A stretch of 64,000 nucleotides of DNA, taken from the NCBI GenBank assembly GCA_011525915.1, contig WYBM01000048.1:42968-106967 (forward strand). Direction: 5' to 3'. The translations under genes were made by a program, and so were the position numbers. A model generated the notes under the pieces. The model was not told the origin of the DNA and did no database searches. It was given only the letters and a program-made list of their open reading frames with translations. Numbering within the stretch: position 1 is the stretch's first letter; each line of letters starts with the position of its first letter. Shown here one piece after another: positions 18,381-28,023 of the stretch. The stretch is from Ardenticatenaceae bacterium. GTDB taxonomy: Bacteria; Chloroflexota; Anaerolineae; Promineifilales; Promineifilaceae.

Positions 18381-20165
18381 CTAGAGTGGCCATAGAATCG
18401 GCAAGAAAATAATCAACAAAAACCAGATCAGCAGCGTCAAGGGTAGCCCAACTTTTGTGTAATCGAAAAAGCGATAACCACCGGGGCCGTAAACCAACAC
18501 CGAAGCCTGATGCCCAATGGGAAACAAGAATGAGTTGGAAGCAGCGATGGCCACGCCCATGGCAAATGCCTGGGGCGCAACGCCAAGCGTCACGGCCGAA
18601 CTAATGGCGATCGGGGCAACCAAAACCGCGGCCGCGGCATTGGACATGAACTCAGTAATGATCGTGGTTAGCACAAACAATCCGATCATGATCCCCCAAG
18701 GACCCAGGTCGCCAACCAGATCAATGATCAACTTGGATAAAAAGTCTGCTGTGCCTGTCTTTGCCATGGCAATACCCAAGGGCAGCATGCCCGCTATCAA
18801 GAACACGGACTGCCACTCGATTGATGCATACGCTTCGTTCATAGCCAGAACGCCAACAAGGACCATGAGCACAGCCGCCAGGACGACCGCTGTAGCGATG
18901 TGCAGTGTGCCAGTTGATACCAGCAAAATCATTCCCCCGAATATGATCAACGAAAGTAGCGCTTTGTTTACCCGTCGATACTCCATGGTGATAAGCCCCA
19001 GAACGATAAAAGCCAGGTCTTTTCGCAGGTAATTAAGCCGTTGGCGCGGGCCATGAACAAGCAATATATCCCCTAACTGCAAGGGAACATCAGACAAGCG
19101 ATTTACGATCACTTCCTCCTTGTGCCAAATTGCCAAAACCGTCAAACCATATTTGGCGCGAAAATCTACTTGTTTCAGTGTTTTACCAGCGAAGTCGGCA
19201 AGTTGGCTTATGACCACTTCAATTATTGAGGCTTCGGAAGATTTGAGATCGAGTTCACTCAAACGTATATGTGGGTCTATTCTAATCCCGATTCTATCTT
19301 GTACTTCAAGGATTTTTGTGATTGACCCCTTGACCAGCAGTATGTCGTTGGCTTGGATGTGGGCATTGGGCAGAACTCCAGGGTAGGCATGACCGTTGCG
19401 CATCAAGCCCGTGACTGTCAAATCGTACTCCTCGCCCAAACGGGTATCTAAAATAGTCTTGCCTATCAGGCTCGATACAGATAACACCTTGAGCTCGGTC
19501 AGGTAATCGCGCAGATTGTAATCGACCGTCAAATCTTCTGCTGAGTGCACTTGCCGGTTTGGAAGAAGGTGACGGCCGACCACAGCAAAGTAAGTGATGC
19601 CGCTGACCATCACAATGAGACCCATAGGTGTATAGTCGAAGAGCGTAAATGGCTCATAGCCGGCGGTGGCCAGGGCTGAACTGACCAGGAGGTTAGGTGG
19701 GGTGCCGATCAGGGTTGTGACACCGCCCAACAAGGACCCGAAAGCCAAAGGGATCAGCAGTTTAGATGCCGGGATCTTTAGCTTTCGACCAATAGCCACA
19801 ATAGCAGGCAGCAAAACGGCCGTGGCCCCAATATTGTTCATGAAGGCCGACATAACTCCCACAACTACCATGATCACCACGGTTAATCGGACCGAATTGT
19901 TGCCAGAAATGCCAAGGATTCGCTGGCCTAAATAATCGGCGACGCCGGTAATGAAAAGGCCTTCGCTAACGATGTAGATGCCCCATACAGTGATGACGGC
20001 CGGATTTGAAAAACCGGAAAAGGCTTCCTCAACTGTCAGCAGGCCCGTGAGGATCAACGACAGCAGGACCATCATGGATATTACGTCCACACGAATCCGC
20101 TCAGTCGCGAAGAGAACAATGGCGATGCCCAATATAGTAAGAACCAGAGCAATCTCAGATGTCAC
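18381..20165 (-). CDS. SLC13/DASS-type permease with two TrkA-C domains
   Basis: About 594 aa from GTG 20165. The protein begins TSEIALVLTILGIAIVLF followed by ATERIRVDV, the usual N-terminus of this family, and a GAAGGT-type ribosome-binding site precedes the GTG; a longer reading to 20264 adds an atypical hydrophilic leader. Five or so helices (SGFSNPAVITVWG, NNIGATAVLLP, GTPPNLL) are followed by two RCK_C/TrkA-C domains near residues 205-275 and 300-370, then the second helical half (EFMSNAAAAVLVAPIA, PIGHQASVLVYGPGGYRF). It is likely a Na+-coupled sulfate, dicarboxylate or related anion importer regulated by a cytosolic ligand. Its convergent neighbour, aconitase, does not reveal the substrate. 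Confidence 0.85.
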   Translation of the reverse strand: MTSEIALVLTILGIAIVLFATERIRVDVISMMVLLSLILTGLLTVEEAFSGFSNPAVITVWGIYIVSEGLFITGVADYLGQRILGISGNNSVRLTVVIMVVVGVMSAFMNNIGATAVLLPAIVAIGRKLKIPASKLLIPLAFGSLLGGVTTLIGTPPNLLVSSALATAGYEPFTLFDYTPMGLIVMVSGITYFAVVGRHLLPNRQVHSAEDLTVDYNLRDYLTELKVLSVSSLIGKTILDTRLGEEYDLTVTGLMRNGHAYPGVLPNAHIQANDILLVKGSITKILEVQDRIGIRIDPHIRLSELDLKSSEASIIEVVISQLADFAGKTLKQVDFRAKYGLTVLAIWHKEEVIVNRLSDVPLQLGDILLVHGPRQRLNYLRKDLAFIVLGLITMEYRRVNKALLSLIIFGGMILLVSTGTLHIATAVVLAAVLMVLVGVLAMNEAYASIEWQSVFLIAGMLPLGIAMAKTGTADFLSKLIIDLVGDLGPWGIMIGLFVLTTIITEFMSNAAAAVLVAPIAISSAVTLGVAPQAFAMGVAIAASNSFLFPIGHQASVLVYGPGGYRFFDYTKVGLPLTLLIWFLLIIFLPILWPL

Positions 20166-20359
20166 CGGTACCTTCAACCTGCTGGGGGTAATACCTGCTC
20201 TGTAAAAAATAGCAAGGATAAGCTCAATTTTATCCGAAAAGGATATTTTGCGTATCCCCTCCAAAAGTATATTCCAAATAATGTTTATCGAACGGTATGA
20301 ATGGGGTAGCTCACGGATGCGCGAACCCCGGGCCGAAATCCGTCATTTGATGGGGTTCC

Positions 20360-20626
20360 GACCAGCAACTGTAGCTAACTAGGAAGCATGGCGAACCTGG
20401 CTGATGACCAAAATTCTGCCGGACGAATATCGGCCGTCTCATCTGACACAGCGCCTTTATCAACATCTACGCCGCCTGCATAGGAGACCACCGGGGCATC
20501 TGTCAGGGTGGTAATACCCCGAGGCGAAGAACGTGGGACGACAGACAGCATTTTGCCGCCAGCAGCGCACTGATTGGAAATGTGCAAATGTGTGGAGCTG
20601 GCAGCCGGAGGGCGACCGTGGGCACG
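20360..20626. pseudogene. Decayed coding DNA, possibly transposase-derived
   Basis: No intact gene lies between 20166 and 20741. The minus strand (20375-20587) shows GGKMLSVVPRSS, reminiscent of the VLPRTR block of IS1634-type transposases. A plus-strand frame near 20390-20500 reads WLMTKILPDEYRPSHLTQRL before stops. The two do not form one continuous protein. The segment ends at the 24-bp repeat (20627). Identification is weak, but the region is clearly not a normal promoter-only spacer. Confidence 0.3.
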
Positions 20627-20650
20627 CTGAAGGTCGTTGCCACTGGTAAA
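20627..20650. repeat. 24-bp exact repeat, copy 2
   Basis: Identical to 6904-6927. This copy separates the decayed segment from the cyclase-gene promoter region. Confidence 0.6.
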
Positions 20651-20698
20651 CTCCCCCTTGATACTTTATGTCATGTCGCCTATTATGGGGTGGCATAC

Positions 20699-20704
20699 TA
20701 TAAT
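20699..20704 (+). promoter_or_regulatory. Candidate -10 box of the first cyclase gene
   Basis: A perfect TATAAT at 20699-20704 lies 38 bases before the GTG start at 20742. No convincing -35 hexamer stands 17 bases upstream, so the promoter is weak or activator-dependent. Confidence 0.35.
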
Positions 20705-20741
20705 TCTGATAAACAATCCTGTAAATGAGTGTCTAGTTATT

Positions 20742-23700
20742 GTGTCTACCCGGAATGAACTTGAAAAAGCCATTGCTGCTATTGAAGGGCAGCAGGAGGC
20801 TTTATTCGAGAAGGATGTTGTAGAAGTTGCCATACTGGCGTTGCGTGAGAAGTTGGCCACACTGCAAGCGCCGCATACCATGCAGCAACACGATAATATT
20901 TGTGTGCTGGTGGCTGATATGTCTGGCTTTACTTCCATGTCTGAATTTTTAGATGCGGAAGAAGTGCGAGACACCATGAATGCTGTCTGGCGGCGGCTGG
21001 ATCGTATCATTGTTAATTGGGGTGGGGTTATTGATAAACATCTGGGAGATGGCATCATTGCCCTGTTTGGGCTGCCCAATCCCTATGGTGATGATGCCCG
21101 GCGAGCGGTGTTGGCGGCACTAGATATGCAGTGGGAGTTGGCCCTGTTTTATGAACAAGAGGCCCGGAAGGCCACAAGTACAAGGCCATTTCGGGCCGAG
21201 CGGCGTGTGCAAATGCGAGTGGGCGTTCATATAGGCCCCGTCTATTTTGGACAGGTAGGGGCAACAGATGAAGTCACGGCCGTGGGTGACACCGTTGTTA
21301 TTGCCAATCAGCTTGAACAGAAGGCCCCTGTAGGTGGCGTTCTTATCTCTAGTGACCTGTATGAGCAGGTCCACCCCTTCTTTGAGGCCGATGAATACGA
21401 ACCAGGGGTGACCAGTGGTGATACCTACCCGGCGTTTATTGTGCGGCGCGAAACACCACAAGCTGCCTACGTTATGGGCGCTGGCCTCACCTCCATAGAG
21501 ACGCGGTTTGTAGGCCGCGGCGATGAACTTAACACTCTGCAACAAGCCCTACAAACGGCGATGGATAACAGCCTGGCCCAAATCATTACGATTGTGGGCG
21601 ATGATGGTGTGGGCAAGTCTCGTCTGGTATATGAGTTTGAGCGGTTGATCACTTTGCTGCCGGAATCTGTATGTGTGTTAAAAGGGACAGGGCAGGCAGA
21701 CATTACACAGACGCCTTATGGCCTCATTCGCTCTCTGTTGTCTAGCTACTTTGGCATTCACCCCCAGCATACACCAGCTATTGCCCGTGAAAAGTTGGTG
21801 CGCGGCGTCTTGAATGAACTACATGATGATCATGACCGGGCCAAATCGATGGTGACGCACGTTACCCAGTTATTGGGCTTTGAGGTAGAGACACAAGTGC
21901 CGCAAAGAGCTGTTACCAAGCCATTGACCCTTTATTGGGAAGCATCGCTAGATTCGCGCACCGGGCGGCGCGAGATTCGCGGGGCGGGGTTTGAAGACCT
22001 GACCTACCTGTTCACGGCCATTACAGAAAAACATGGGGCTACCCTCCTCTTTTTGGAAGATTTTCATGCCGCTGATGAAGGCTCCTATGATTTTTTGGAT
22101 TATTTGATGCAGGCGTGCCATGATCTGCCACTGCTGATCATATGCCTGACACGGCCGTCGCTCTTTGATAAGCGCCCATCCTGGCGTATGGTAGAAACGA
22201 CGGAGCGCCGGGAAATTCAACTGTCACCCCTTTCATTGATAGACGCCCGTCATCTGGTCACTGAACTACTGCAAAAACTAGAGGGCATGCCCATGCGTCT
22301 GATGGACGTTATTAGCAACGCCGCTGGCGGTAATCCTTTTGACCTGGACGAGATGGTCAGAATTTTTATCCAGGAAGGTGTCATTGAAGACGTGGAACCC
22401 CGCTGGCAGGCCAATATGGGTCGCTTATTGGAGATGCCTTCTCCACCAACGGTGGTCAATCTGTGGCGTGGACAACTGGAACAACTCCCAGACGAAGAAC
22501 GGCTGGTTTTGCAAAAAGCAGCCGTTTTTGGCACCATTTTCTGGGATGCCGGGCTGCTGGCATTGGTCGACGAAGATGTTGCCGTGGGAGCGGTAGCGAT
22601 CAACAATACCTTACAAGCGCTGCTGGCGGCCAACTGGATAGAGCCGGTATCAGCCACGACCGTGCCCAATACACACCAATATCGTTTCCGCCATGATCGC
22701 CTGCAGCAGGCCATTTATGAGACGGTGGCGGTGGAAACGCGCCAGGTCTACCATGCCCAGGCGGCAGCCTGGCTGATGACGCACTCGCTGCCTACCACAG
22801 CGCGCTTGCTGCGTGTAGTTGCGTATCACCTGGAGCAAGCCAATGATACGCACCGGGTGGCAGACTGGTACGGCCGTGCGGCCCAGCAGGCACGCATAGA
22901 CCTGGCACTGGAAACCTCTACTTTTTACTATAATAAAGCACTGGAATTACTGCCAGAAATACCTGAAACAGGCATCGCCCGCACTAAACTGTATGAAGGG
23001 AAAGCCATTGTGCTGCGTAAACAGTCACGTTTTATCGAAGCCATTAAGGCATACCAGGGAATGCAGGAGACGGCGGCCAATCATCACGATGAAGCGGCCA
23101 TCGTCCGGGCCTATATCGGTGAGTTTCTTTGCCACTTCCTGTTAGATGAACTGAGAAATGCCCTGGAAAGTATCCGGCCAGCAGAATCTATAGCCGAGGC
23201 CGTTGGTGACGCTGTTTTAATCACCATAGCCCAGGCAGCTAGAGGCTGGATCGCCCTGGCCGCCGGGCAGACAAAAATAGCCGGAGAGTTGGCGCGCGAG
23301 GTTTATGCCCACAGCCGTTCGTTAGAACCATCACCAGGGCGGGCGTTTAGCCGGGCCTTTGTGGGCGATTTAGCCCGTGAAATGGGACGGTACGATCAGG
23401 CTGTGGAAATGACCAACCTGGCATGGGAGATGTTCGCTTCTTTTGGGGAAACAATGTGGCAGGCGATGATGTGGGTCCAGTTAGGGCATATTGCCCGGGA
23501 ACAGTGGGACCTGGATGCGGCCGTCACCTATTACGAACAATGCCTGCAATTGTCTCGCAATGCAGGTGACCGTTTTGGTACCATTTTGGCCTTGCGTCAC
23601 CTGGGGCAACTCTTTTACCATCGAGGAATGTATGATCTGGCAGATGTTCATTACCATCGGGCGCTATCGTTGGCCGAAAGAAGCCAGAACCAGGTATACC

Positions 23701-24317
23701 TGGCTTACCTGGCCGATGATTTAGGACAGCTGTATCTAGCCCAGGCCTTGATCGCGCCGCAATCGGTGCAGGAGATCGCCCAACAGGAAGAGCATTTGCA
23801 TGAAGCCGAACGCTGGTTTGAACGGGCCGGGCGTCTGGCTCGTAAAGTAGATAAACCCCTGGTACGTGTCTCCGCGTTGCTTGGGCGGGCCCAGTTAGAA
23901 CTAGAAGAACATGCCCTGACCGAGGCCCAAGAACAAGCACGTGAGGCAGTAATGTTGGCGGAACGGACTTTGCATCAGCGGCCTATCAGGTCGGTGAAAC
24001 AAGTCACGGCCGTGGCCTGGCGTATCCTGGGAAATGTATTGGCCAAAGTGCCACAAAAAAAACAGCAGGCAGCCATCGGCGGTAAAATGGTGGATGCCGT
24101 GGCCTGCTTTACCCGCAGCCGCCAACTTCTGGATGAAGTGGGTGTGCCCGGTAACCTGGAAAAAGCAATGACACTACGAGCCTGGGCTTTGTTAGAATTA
24201 CGTCGCGACCGAATAGCTGAGGCGGCGCCGCTAGCCGAAGCCGCACGAGAGTTATTAGTTGACCTGGGCCGCCAAGGTGATGCCAGGCGGATACAAGAGA
24301 TGATGACCGAAGGGTGA
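20742..24317 (+). CDS. Class III cyclase-AAA-TPR protein, metal-providing (C1-like) half
   Basis: About 1191 aa from GTG 20742, chosen because it aligns with the start of the downstream paralogue and lies after the TATAAT. Domains: N-terminal coiled region (1-50), class III nucleotide cyclase domain (52-235), AAA/STAND ATPase with P-loop GDDGVGKS at 286-293 and Walker B LLFLEDFH near 445, then TPR-like repeats to the end. In the cyclase domain both metal-binding Asp are present (D59 in VADMSG, D103 in HLGDG), as are Lys99 and Thr179 of the class IIIb substrate pair. However, the transition-state Asn and Arg are replaced by V186 and Q190 (GDTVVIANQ). Alone it should be catalytically dead. The downstream paralogue holds the missing residues. 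Confidence 0.85.
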   Translation: MSTRNELEKAIAAIEGQQEALFEKDVVEVAILALREKLATLQAPHTMQQHDNICVLVADMSGFTSMSEFLDAEEVRDTMNAVWRRLDRIIVNWGGVIDKHLGDGIIALFGLPNPYGDDARRAVLAALDMQWELALFYEQEARKATSTRPFRAERRVQMRVGVHIGPVYFGQVGATDEVTAVGDTVVIANQLEQKAPVGGVLISSDLYEQVHPFFEADEYEPGVTSGDTYPAFIVRRETPQAAYVMGAGLTSIETRFVGRGDELNTLQQALQTAMDNSLAQIITIVGDDGVGKSRLVYEFERLITLLPESVCVLKGTGQADITQTPYGLIRSLLSSYFGIHPQHTPAIAREKLVRGVLNELHDDHDRAKSMVTHVTQLLGFEVETQVPQRAVTKPLTLYWEASLDSRTGRREIRGAGFEDLTYLFTAITEKHGATLLFLEDFHAADEGSYDFLDYLMQACHDLPLLIICLTRPSLFDKRPSWRMVETTERREIQLSPLSLIDARHLVTELLQKLEGMPMRLMDVISNAAGGNPFDLDEMVRIFIQEGVIEDVEPRWQANMGRLLEMPSPPTVVNLWRGQLEQLPDEERLVLQKAAVFGTIFWDAGLLALVDEDVAVGAVAINNTLQALLAANWIEPVSATTVPNTHQYRFRHDRLQQAIYETVAVETRQVYHAQAAAWLMTHSLPTTARLLRVVAYHLEQANDTHRVADWYGRAAQQARIDLALETSTFYYNKALELLPEIPETGIARTKLYEGKAIVLRKQSRFIEAIKAYQGMQETAANHHDEAAIVRAYIGEFLCHFLLDELRNALESIRPAESIAEAVGDAVLITIAQAARGWIALAAGQTKIAGELAREVYAHSRSLEPSPGRAFSRAFVGDLAREMGRYDQAVEMTNLAWEMFASFGETMWQAMMWVQLGHIAREQWDLDAAVTYYEQCLQLSRNAGDRFGTILALRHLGQLFYHRGMYDLADVHYHRALSLAERSQNQVYLAYLADDLGQLYLAQALIAPQSVQEIAQQEEHLHEAERWFERAGRLARKVDKPLVRVSALLGRAQLELEEHALTEAQEQAREAVMLAERTLHQRPIRSVKQVTAVAWRILGNVLAKVPQKKQQAAIGGKMVDAVACFTRSRQLLDEVGVPGNLEKAMTLRAWALLELRRDRIAEAAPLAEAARELLVDLGRQGDARRIQEMMTEG

Positions 24318-24373
24318 GAGTTGTTCTAAAGATGTCAATAATCCAAGGTGAATTCCAGGAAAATTGAGACGGC

Positions 24374-27300
24374 ATGGTAGACCGCAGACAAATCCAGCAT
24401 ACGATGGCAGCCATCGAAGCCCGGCGGGCGATTCTGGGAGACGCCGTAACCAATACGACCTTAGAGGCACTGCAAGAGCTATTGCAGCGGCCTGTGAGGC
24501 GTTCTTCAGAGGTCACCTCACAACGAGACGCGCAACGTAAGCAAGCCACCGTCTTGTTTGCCAAAGTGACGGGGTTTGCCGGGACAGACAACACGGGGGA
24601 GGAAACGACTGTACTCAACATTATTACCGCTCTCTGGCAGCGCCTCGACGGCGCTATTACCCATCAAGGTGGGGTCATAGACAAACACATTGGCGACGCT
24701 GTCATGGGCTTGTTTGGAGTACCAGCAGCCCACGAAGATGACCCCGAACAGGCTATCCGTGCCGCTTTGCGTATGCGCGCTGCTCTCAGCGACTTTGTCA
24801 ACGAACTGGTGGCTGCCTGGCATGAGGACCAGGTTGATGATGCCCCTGATTTGCGGTCGCTGCGCCTGTCAGTGGGCATTAATACTGGCCCGGTCATGCT
24901 GGGGCGTGTTGGTGAAAGTGACGAATTTACGGCCATTGGTGATACTGTTAATGTAGCCAGTCGTCTGGAACGTGCAGCCCCGCCAGGCGGCATCCTCATT
25001 TCCCACGATACTTATTTGCTGGTGCGCGAAAATTTTAATGTTGAGGCGCTCGGCCCTGTCCTCATTAAGGGACGCACCGAGCCGATTCAGGTATACCTGG
25101 TGTTGGGGGTGAAACCACGCCTGTTTTACAGCGCTGGTCGGGGCGTAGAAGGTGTAGAAACACGCATGATCGGGCGTGATACGGAATTGGCGGGCATGAA
25201 AGCCGCCCTGCAACTGGCTATCAGTAACAAAACGGGCCGGGCTATTACGGTTGTCGGCGAGGCTGGTGTAGGCAAATCACGGCTGATCCACGAATTTAAT
25301 GTGTGGCTAAAAACGCTGCCTCAGGAAGTGCATGTGTTAAAGGGGCGTACTTACCAGCCCATGCGCCAGATTCCTTATGCCCTGTTCCGCGATCTGCTGG
25401 CCACTTTATTTGGCATTCAAGACAATGATACGGCTGTGGTCGCTCGTCAAAAGTGGTTCCAGGGCATGGCCCACTATATGACTCTGGAAGAAGAGGAGCT
25501 GCAAAAACGGGCTCTTGCCCTGGCTCGCCTTATGGGCCTGGATCTGGGCCAGTCTCCCATGATGGAAGCGTTCTTGCCAGGGACATTCAATGCACCAGGG
25601 GACGAGGGGGAAGAAGATGCTACGTCGCAGCTGCATGAGCGGGCATACCAATATATGGTGGCCTTGTTGGCGGGTATCACGGCCGTAACCCCGGCCACCC
25701 TGATTTTGCTGGAAGATTTGCATTGGGCTGATGAGGGCTCTTTGGACCTACTGGAACACCTGCTGCCTTTTTGCCGCCAGGCGCCGTTAATGTTGGTCAT
25801 GTTGACCCGGCCGGTAGATGAGTCGCTGGACAGAGACCAGCCGCTGGCGCGGTATGGCGCCCTCATTGGTAAGACCGGTGCGGGGGCCCAACTTATGATG
25901 CTGCGCTCTCTCACCGAATCTCAAAGCCGCGAACTGGTGCTGGAAATCTTGCGCAAAGCGCCAGACATTCCCTATGACCTGTCTGATATGATCATCTCCC
26001 GGGCGGAAGGGAATCCGCTGTTTGTAGAAGAGATGATCAAAATCCTGATTGAAGATGGCGTGATTCTGGCTGGCCAGGATGAGTGGCGGGTGCGCGGCGC
26101 GCAGCTGCCGGCTGTACGTGTGCCCCCCCATATCAACGGTGTGCTGCAAGCCCGGCTGGATCGGCTGTCTGAATTGGAGCGGGCTACGTTACAACGGGCG
26201 GCGGTTGTGGGCCGGGTGTTTTGGGACAGTACGGTGATTCACATGAACGAAACGGCCGTAACCCCCATTATCCCCTCGGAAACACACGCGGCCCTACATG
26301 CTCTGGAAAAACGAGAAATGATCTTCAAGCGGCAGGTTTCTGGATTTGCTGGGACACAGGCCTATGTCTTTAAACACGCCCTGTTACACCAGGTTGCCTA
26401 TGAAAATGTGCTGCTGCGTTTTCGCCCAGCTTACCACAAACAAGTAGGAGACTGGCTGGCCGCCCAAAGCAGCGAGCGTATCGCCGAATATGCTGGCCTT
26501 ATTGCTGAACATTATGAACTGGCCGGGGAGCGCACCGCGGCTGCCGAATTGTATGAGACGGCTGCGCAGCGTGCCCAAAATGCTTATGACCCAGAACTGG
26601 CTATTGATTATTATCGCAAAGCATTGGTCCTGCTGATAGAGCAGGTGCATTACGCTGAATGGTTGTTGCGTTTGCATGGGGAGTTAGGGCGGCTGCTGCA
26701 CATGCGGGCGCGGTTTGTTGAAGCCTCGCAGGCGTATATAACCATGCGTTTTATCGCCGAAGAAGATGGTGATCTGGCAGCACAGGCACGGGCTTCAAAT
26801 GGGTTGGCCACGATTCAGCGCGAGCAGGGTAATTACCGGGCCATGCTGGAAAGTGCTACCCAGGCAGAACAGGTTTCCTGGCTGATTGGTGCTGAAATGG
26901 AGCTGATTCGTGCCCTGCTGCTGCAAAGCGAAGCCCATTTGTTTATGGGCAACCTGAGCCAGGCGCTGACAGCGGTAGAACGGGCCCTGCAATTGAGTGA
27001 ACGCCAGGAAGAGATTGTGGCCCGCACGCATAGTTTGTCATTGTTGTGCCAGGCACATGTGCGAGACGGCCGTTATGATGACGCCAACGAGGGGCTCTAT
27101 CAGCTCCAACAGCAGCTTTCTCTTTTATTGACGCTGGATGAACTGCACGCCGCTGCCGTCACCCAATTTGCTCTGGGCATGCTGCACAACCGGCTGGGGC
27201 AGTATGAGGCGGCTACAAACAGCTTGCTGGCGGCGTTAAAATTGCATCGCAGTCTGGATGAGCAAATTGAAGTAGGGCGTGCCCTGTACCAGTTAGGCGA

Positions 27301-27931
27301 AACGGCCCGGCTGCGCGGTAATTTGAATTCGGCCGTGCCCTTTTACCGTAAGGCAGCTTCTGTCGCCAATGGCATTGGTCACCGGTACGGCCGTCTGGAA
27401 ATACAGTCCGGACTGGGGCGCACCTTGGTGGCATTGGGTAACGTAGATATGGCCGAAGAGGTGCTGCAAGAAGTGGTAGCTATGGCCGAAAGTGTCGGGC
27501 AAATGGCCGGTTGGCGCTATTTGCCAGAACTGTACACGTTTTTGGCCATTAACCATCTAAACCAGGGTGAGGTCGCCATTGCGCTGGACATGGCGCGTAA
27601 GGCACATGATCTGGCGCTGCGACTGGGAGACCTGGAGGTGCGGGGGATGACATGGCGGGCCCTGGGCCGGGTCATCGCGCAGCTTCCGGCCAGCAAACGG
27701 CCCGTGAAGATCGGTGAGGCCCACTATGAGGCTGCTGACTGTTTTGCCCAGAGTTTGCAACATTTTGAGAACTTAAACGGCGGCGGCGTGGCTTCCCACC
27801 GTGACCTGGCCACGACGCTGTGGCACTGGGCCTTGTTCGAATCGGCCAATGGACATCTAGAATTAGGACAAAAGCTGCAGCAGCGGGCCGAAACCCTGGC
27901 TGAGCCGTTGGGCCTGGCGTTGAATGGGTGA
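24374..27931 (+). CDS. Class III cyclase-AAA-TPR protein, Asn/Arg-providing (C2-like) half
   Basis: 1185 aa, same architecture as the preceding gene: cyclase domain (about 57-245), AAA ATPase with P-loop GEAGVGKS at 295-302 and Walker B ILLEDLHWAD near 450, then TPR-type repeats. Here the transition-state residues N193 and R197 (GDTVNVASRLE) plus Lys104 and Thr186 are intact. The first metal-binding Asp is replaced by Lys (K64 in LFAKVTGFA), while the second, D108 in HIGDA, remains. A homodimer could not bind both metals. Combined with the upstream protein, exactly one complete active site results. The genes are 56 bases apart on the same strand. The K/T pair and the AAA-TPR tail recall soluble, bicarbonate-responsive adenylyl cyclase; cAMP as product is an inference. 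Confidence 0.85.
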   Translation: MVDRRQIQHTMAAIEARRAILGDAVTNTTLEALQELLQRPVRRSSEVTSQRDAQRKQATVLFAKVTGFAGTDNTGEETTVLNIITALWQRLDGAITHQGGVIDKHIGDAVMGLFGVPAAHEDDPEQAIRAALRMRAALSDFVNELVAAWHEDQVDDAPDLRSLRLSVGINTGPVMLGRVGESDEFTAIGDTVNVASRLERAAPPGGILISHDTYLLVRENFNVEALGPVLIKGRTEPIQVYLVLGVKPRLFYSAGRGVEGVETRMIGRDTELAGMKAALQLAISNKTGRAITVVGEAGVGKSRLIHEFNVWLKTLPQEVHVLKGRTYQPMRQIPYALFRDLLATLFGIQDNDTAVVARQKWFQGMAHYMTLEEEELQKRALALARLMGLDLGQSPMMEAFLPGTFNAPGDEGEEDATSQLHERAYQYMVALLAGITAVTPATLILLEDLHWADEGSLDLLEHLLPFCRQAPLMLVMLTRPVDESLDRDQPLARYGALIGKTGAGAQLMMLRSLTESQSRELVLEILRKAPDIPYDLSDMIISRAEGNPLFVEEMIKILIEDGVILAGQDEWRVRGAQLPAVRVPPHINGVLQARLDRLSELERATLQRAAVVGRVFWDSTVIHMNETAVTPIIPSETHAALHALEKREMIFKRQVSGFAGTQAYVFKHALLHQVAYENVLLRFRPAYHKQVGDWLAAQSSERIAEYAGLIAEHYELAGERTAAAELYETAAQRAQNAYDPELAIDYYRKALVLLIEQVHYAEWLLRLHGELGRLLHMRARFVEASQAYITMRFIAEEDGDLAAQARASNGLATIQREQGNYRAMLESATQAEQVSWLIGAEMELIRALLLQSEAHLFMGNLSQALTAVERALQLSERQEEIVARTHSLSLLCQAHVRDGRYDDANEGLYQLQQQLSLLLTLDELHAAAVTQFALGMLHNRLGQYEAATNSLLAALKLHRSLDEQIEVGRALYQLGETARLRGNLNSAVPFYRKAASVANGIGHRYGRLEIQSGLGRTLVALGNVDMAEEVLQEVVAMAESVGQMAGWRYLPELYTFLAINHLNQGEVAIALDMARKAHDLALRLGDLEVRGMTWRALGRVIAQLPASKRPVKIGEAHYEAADCFAQSLQHFENLNGGGVASHRDLATTLWHWALFESANGHLELGQKLQQRAETLAEPLGLALNG

Positions 27932-28023
27932 GGATGGCAAAAGGTCACTCTGTGAGGGGCTGTTTTCTAATGTAGCCGTGTGATATGATGTTGTTTTGTG
28001 GCCTTTCATCCCTGGTATGTCAT

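Noticed and set aside
18517..19032. 171-aa plus-strand frame inside the SLC13 gene
   Set aside because: It is the antisense of membrane helices, giving Met/Ala/Thr-rich nonsense; no start signal.
20637..20741. Extended N-terminus of the first cyclase protein
   Set aside because: The extra 35 residues cover the 24-bp repeat and the TATAAT box; the GTG at 20742 aligns with the paralogue start.
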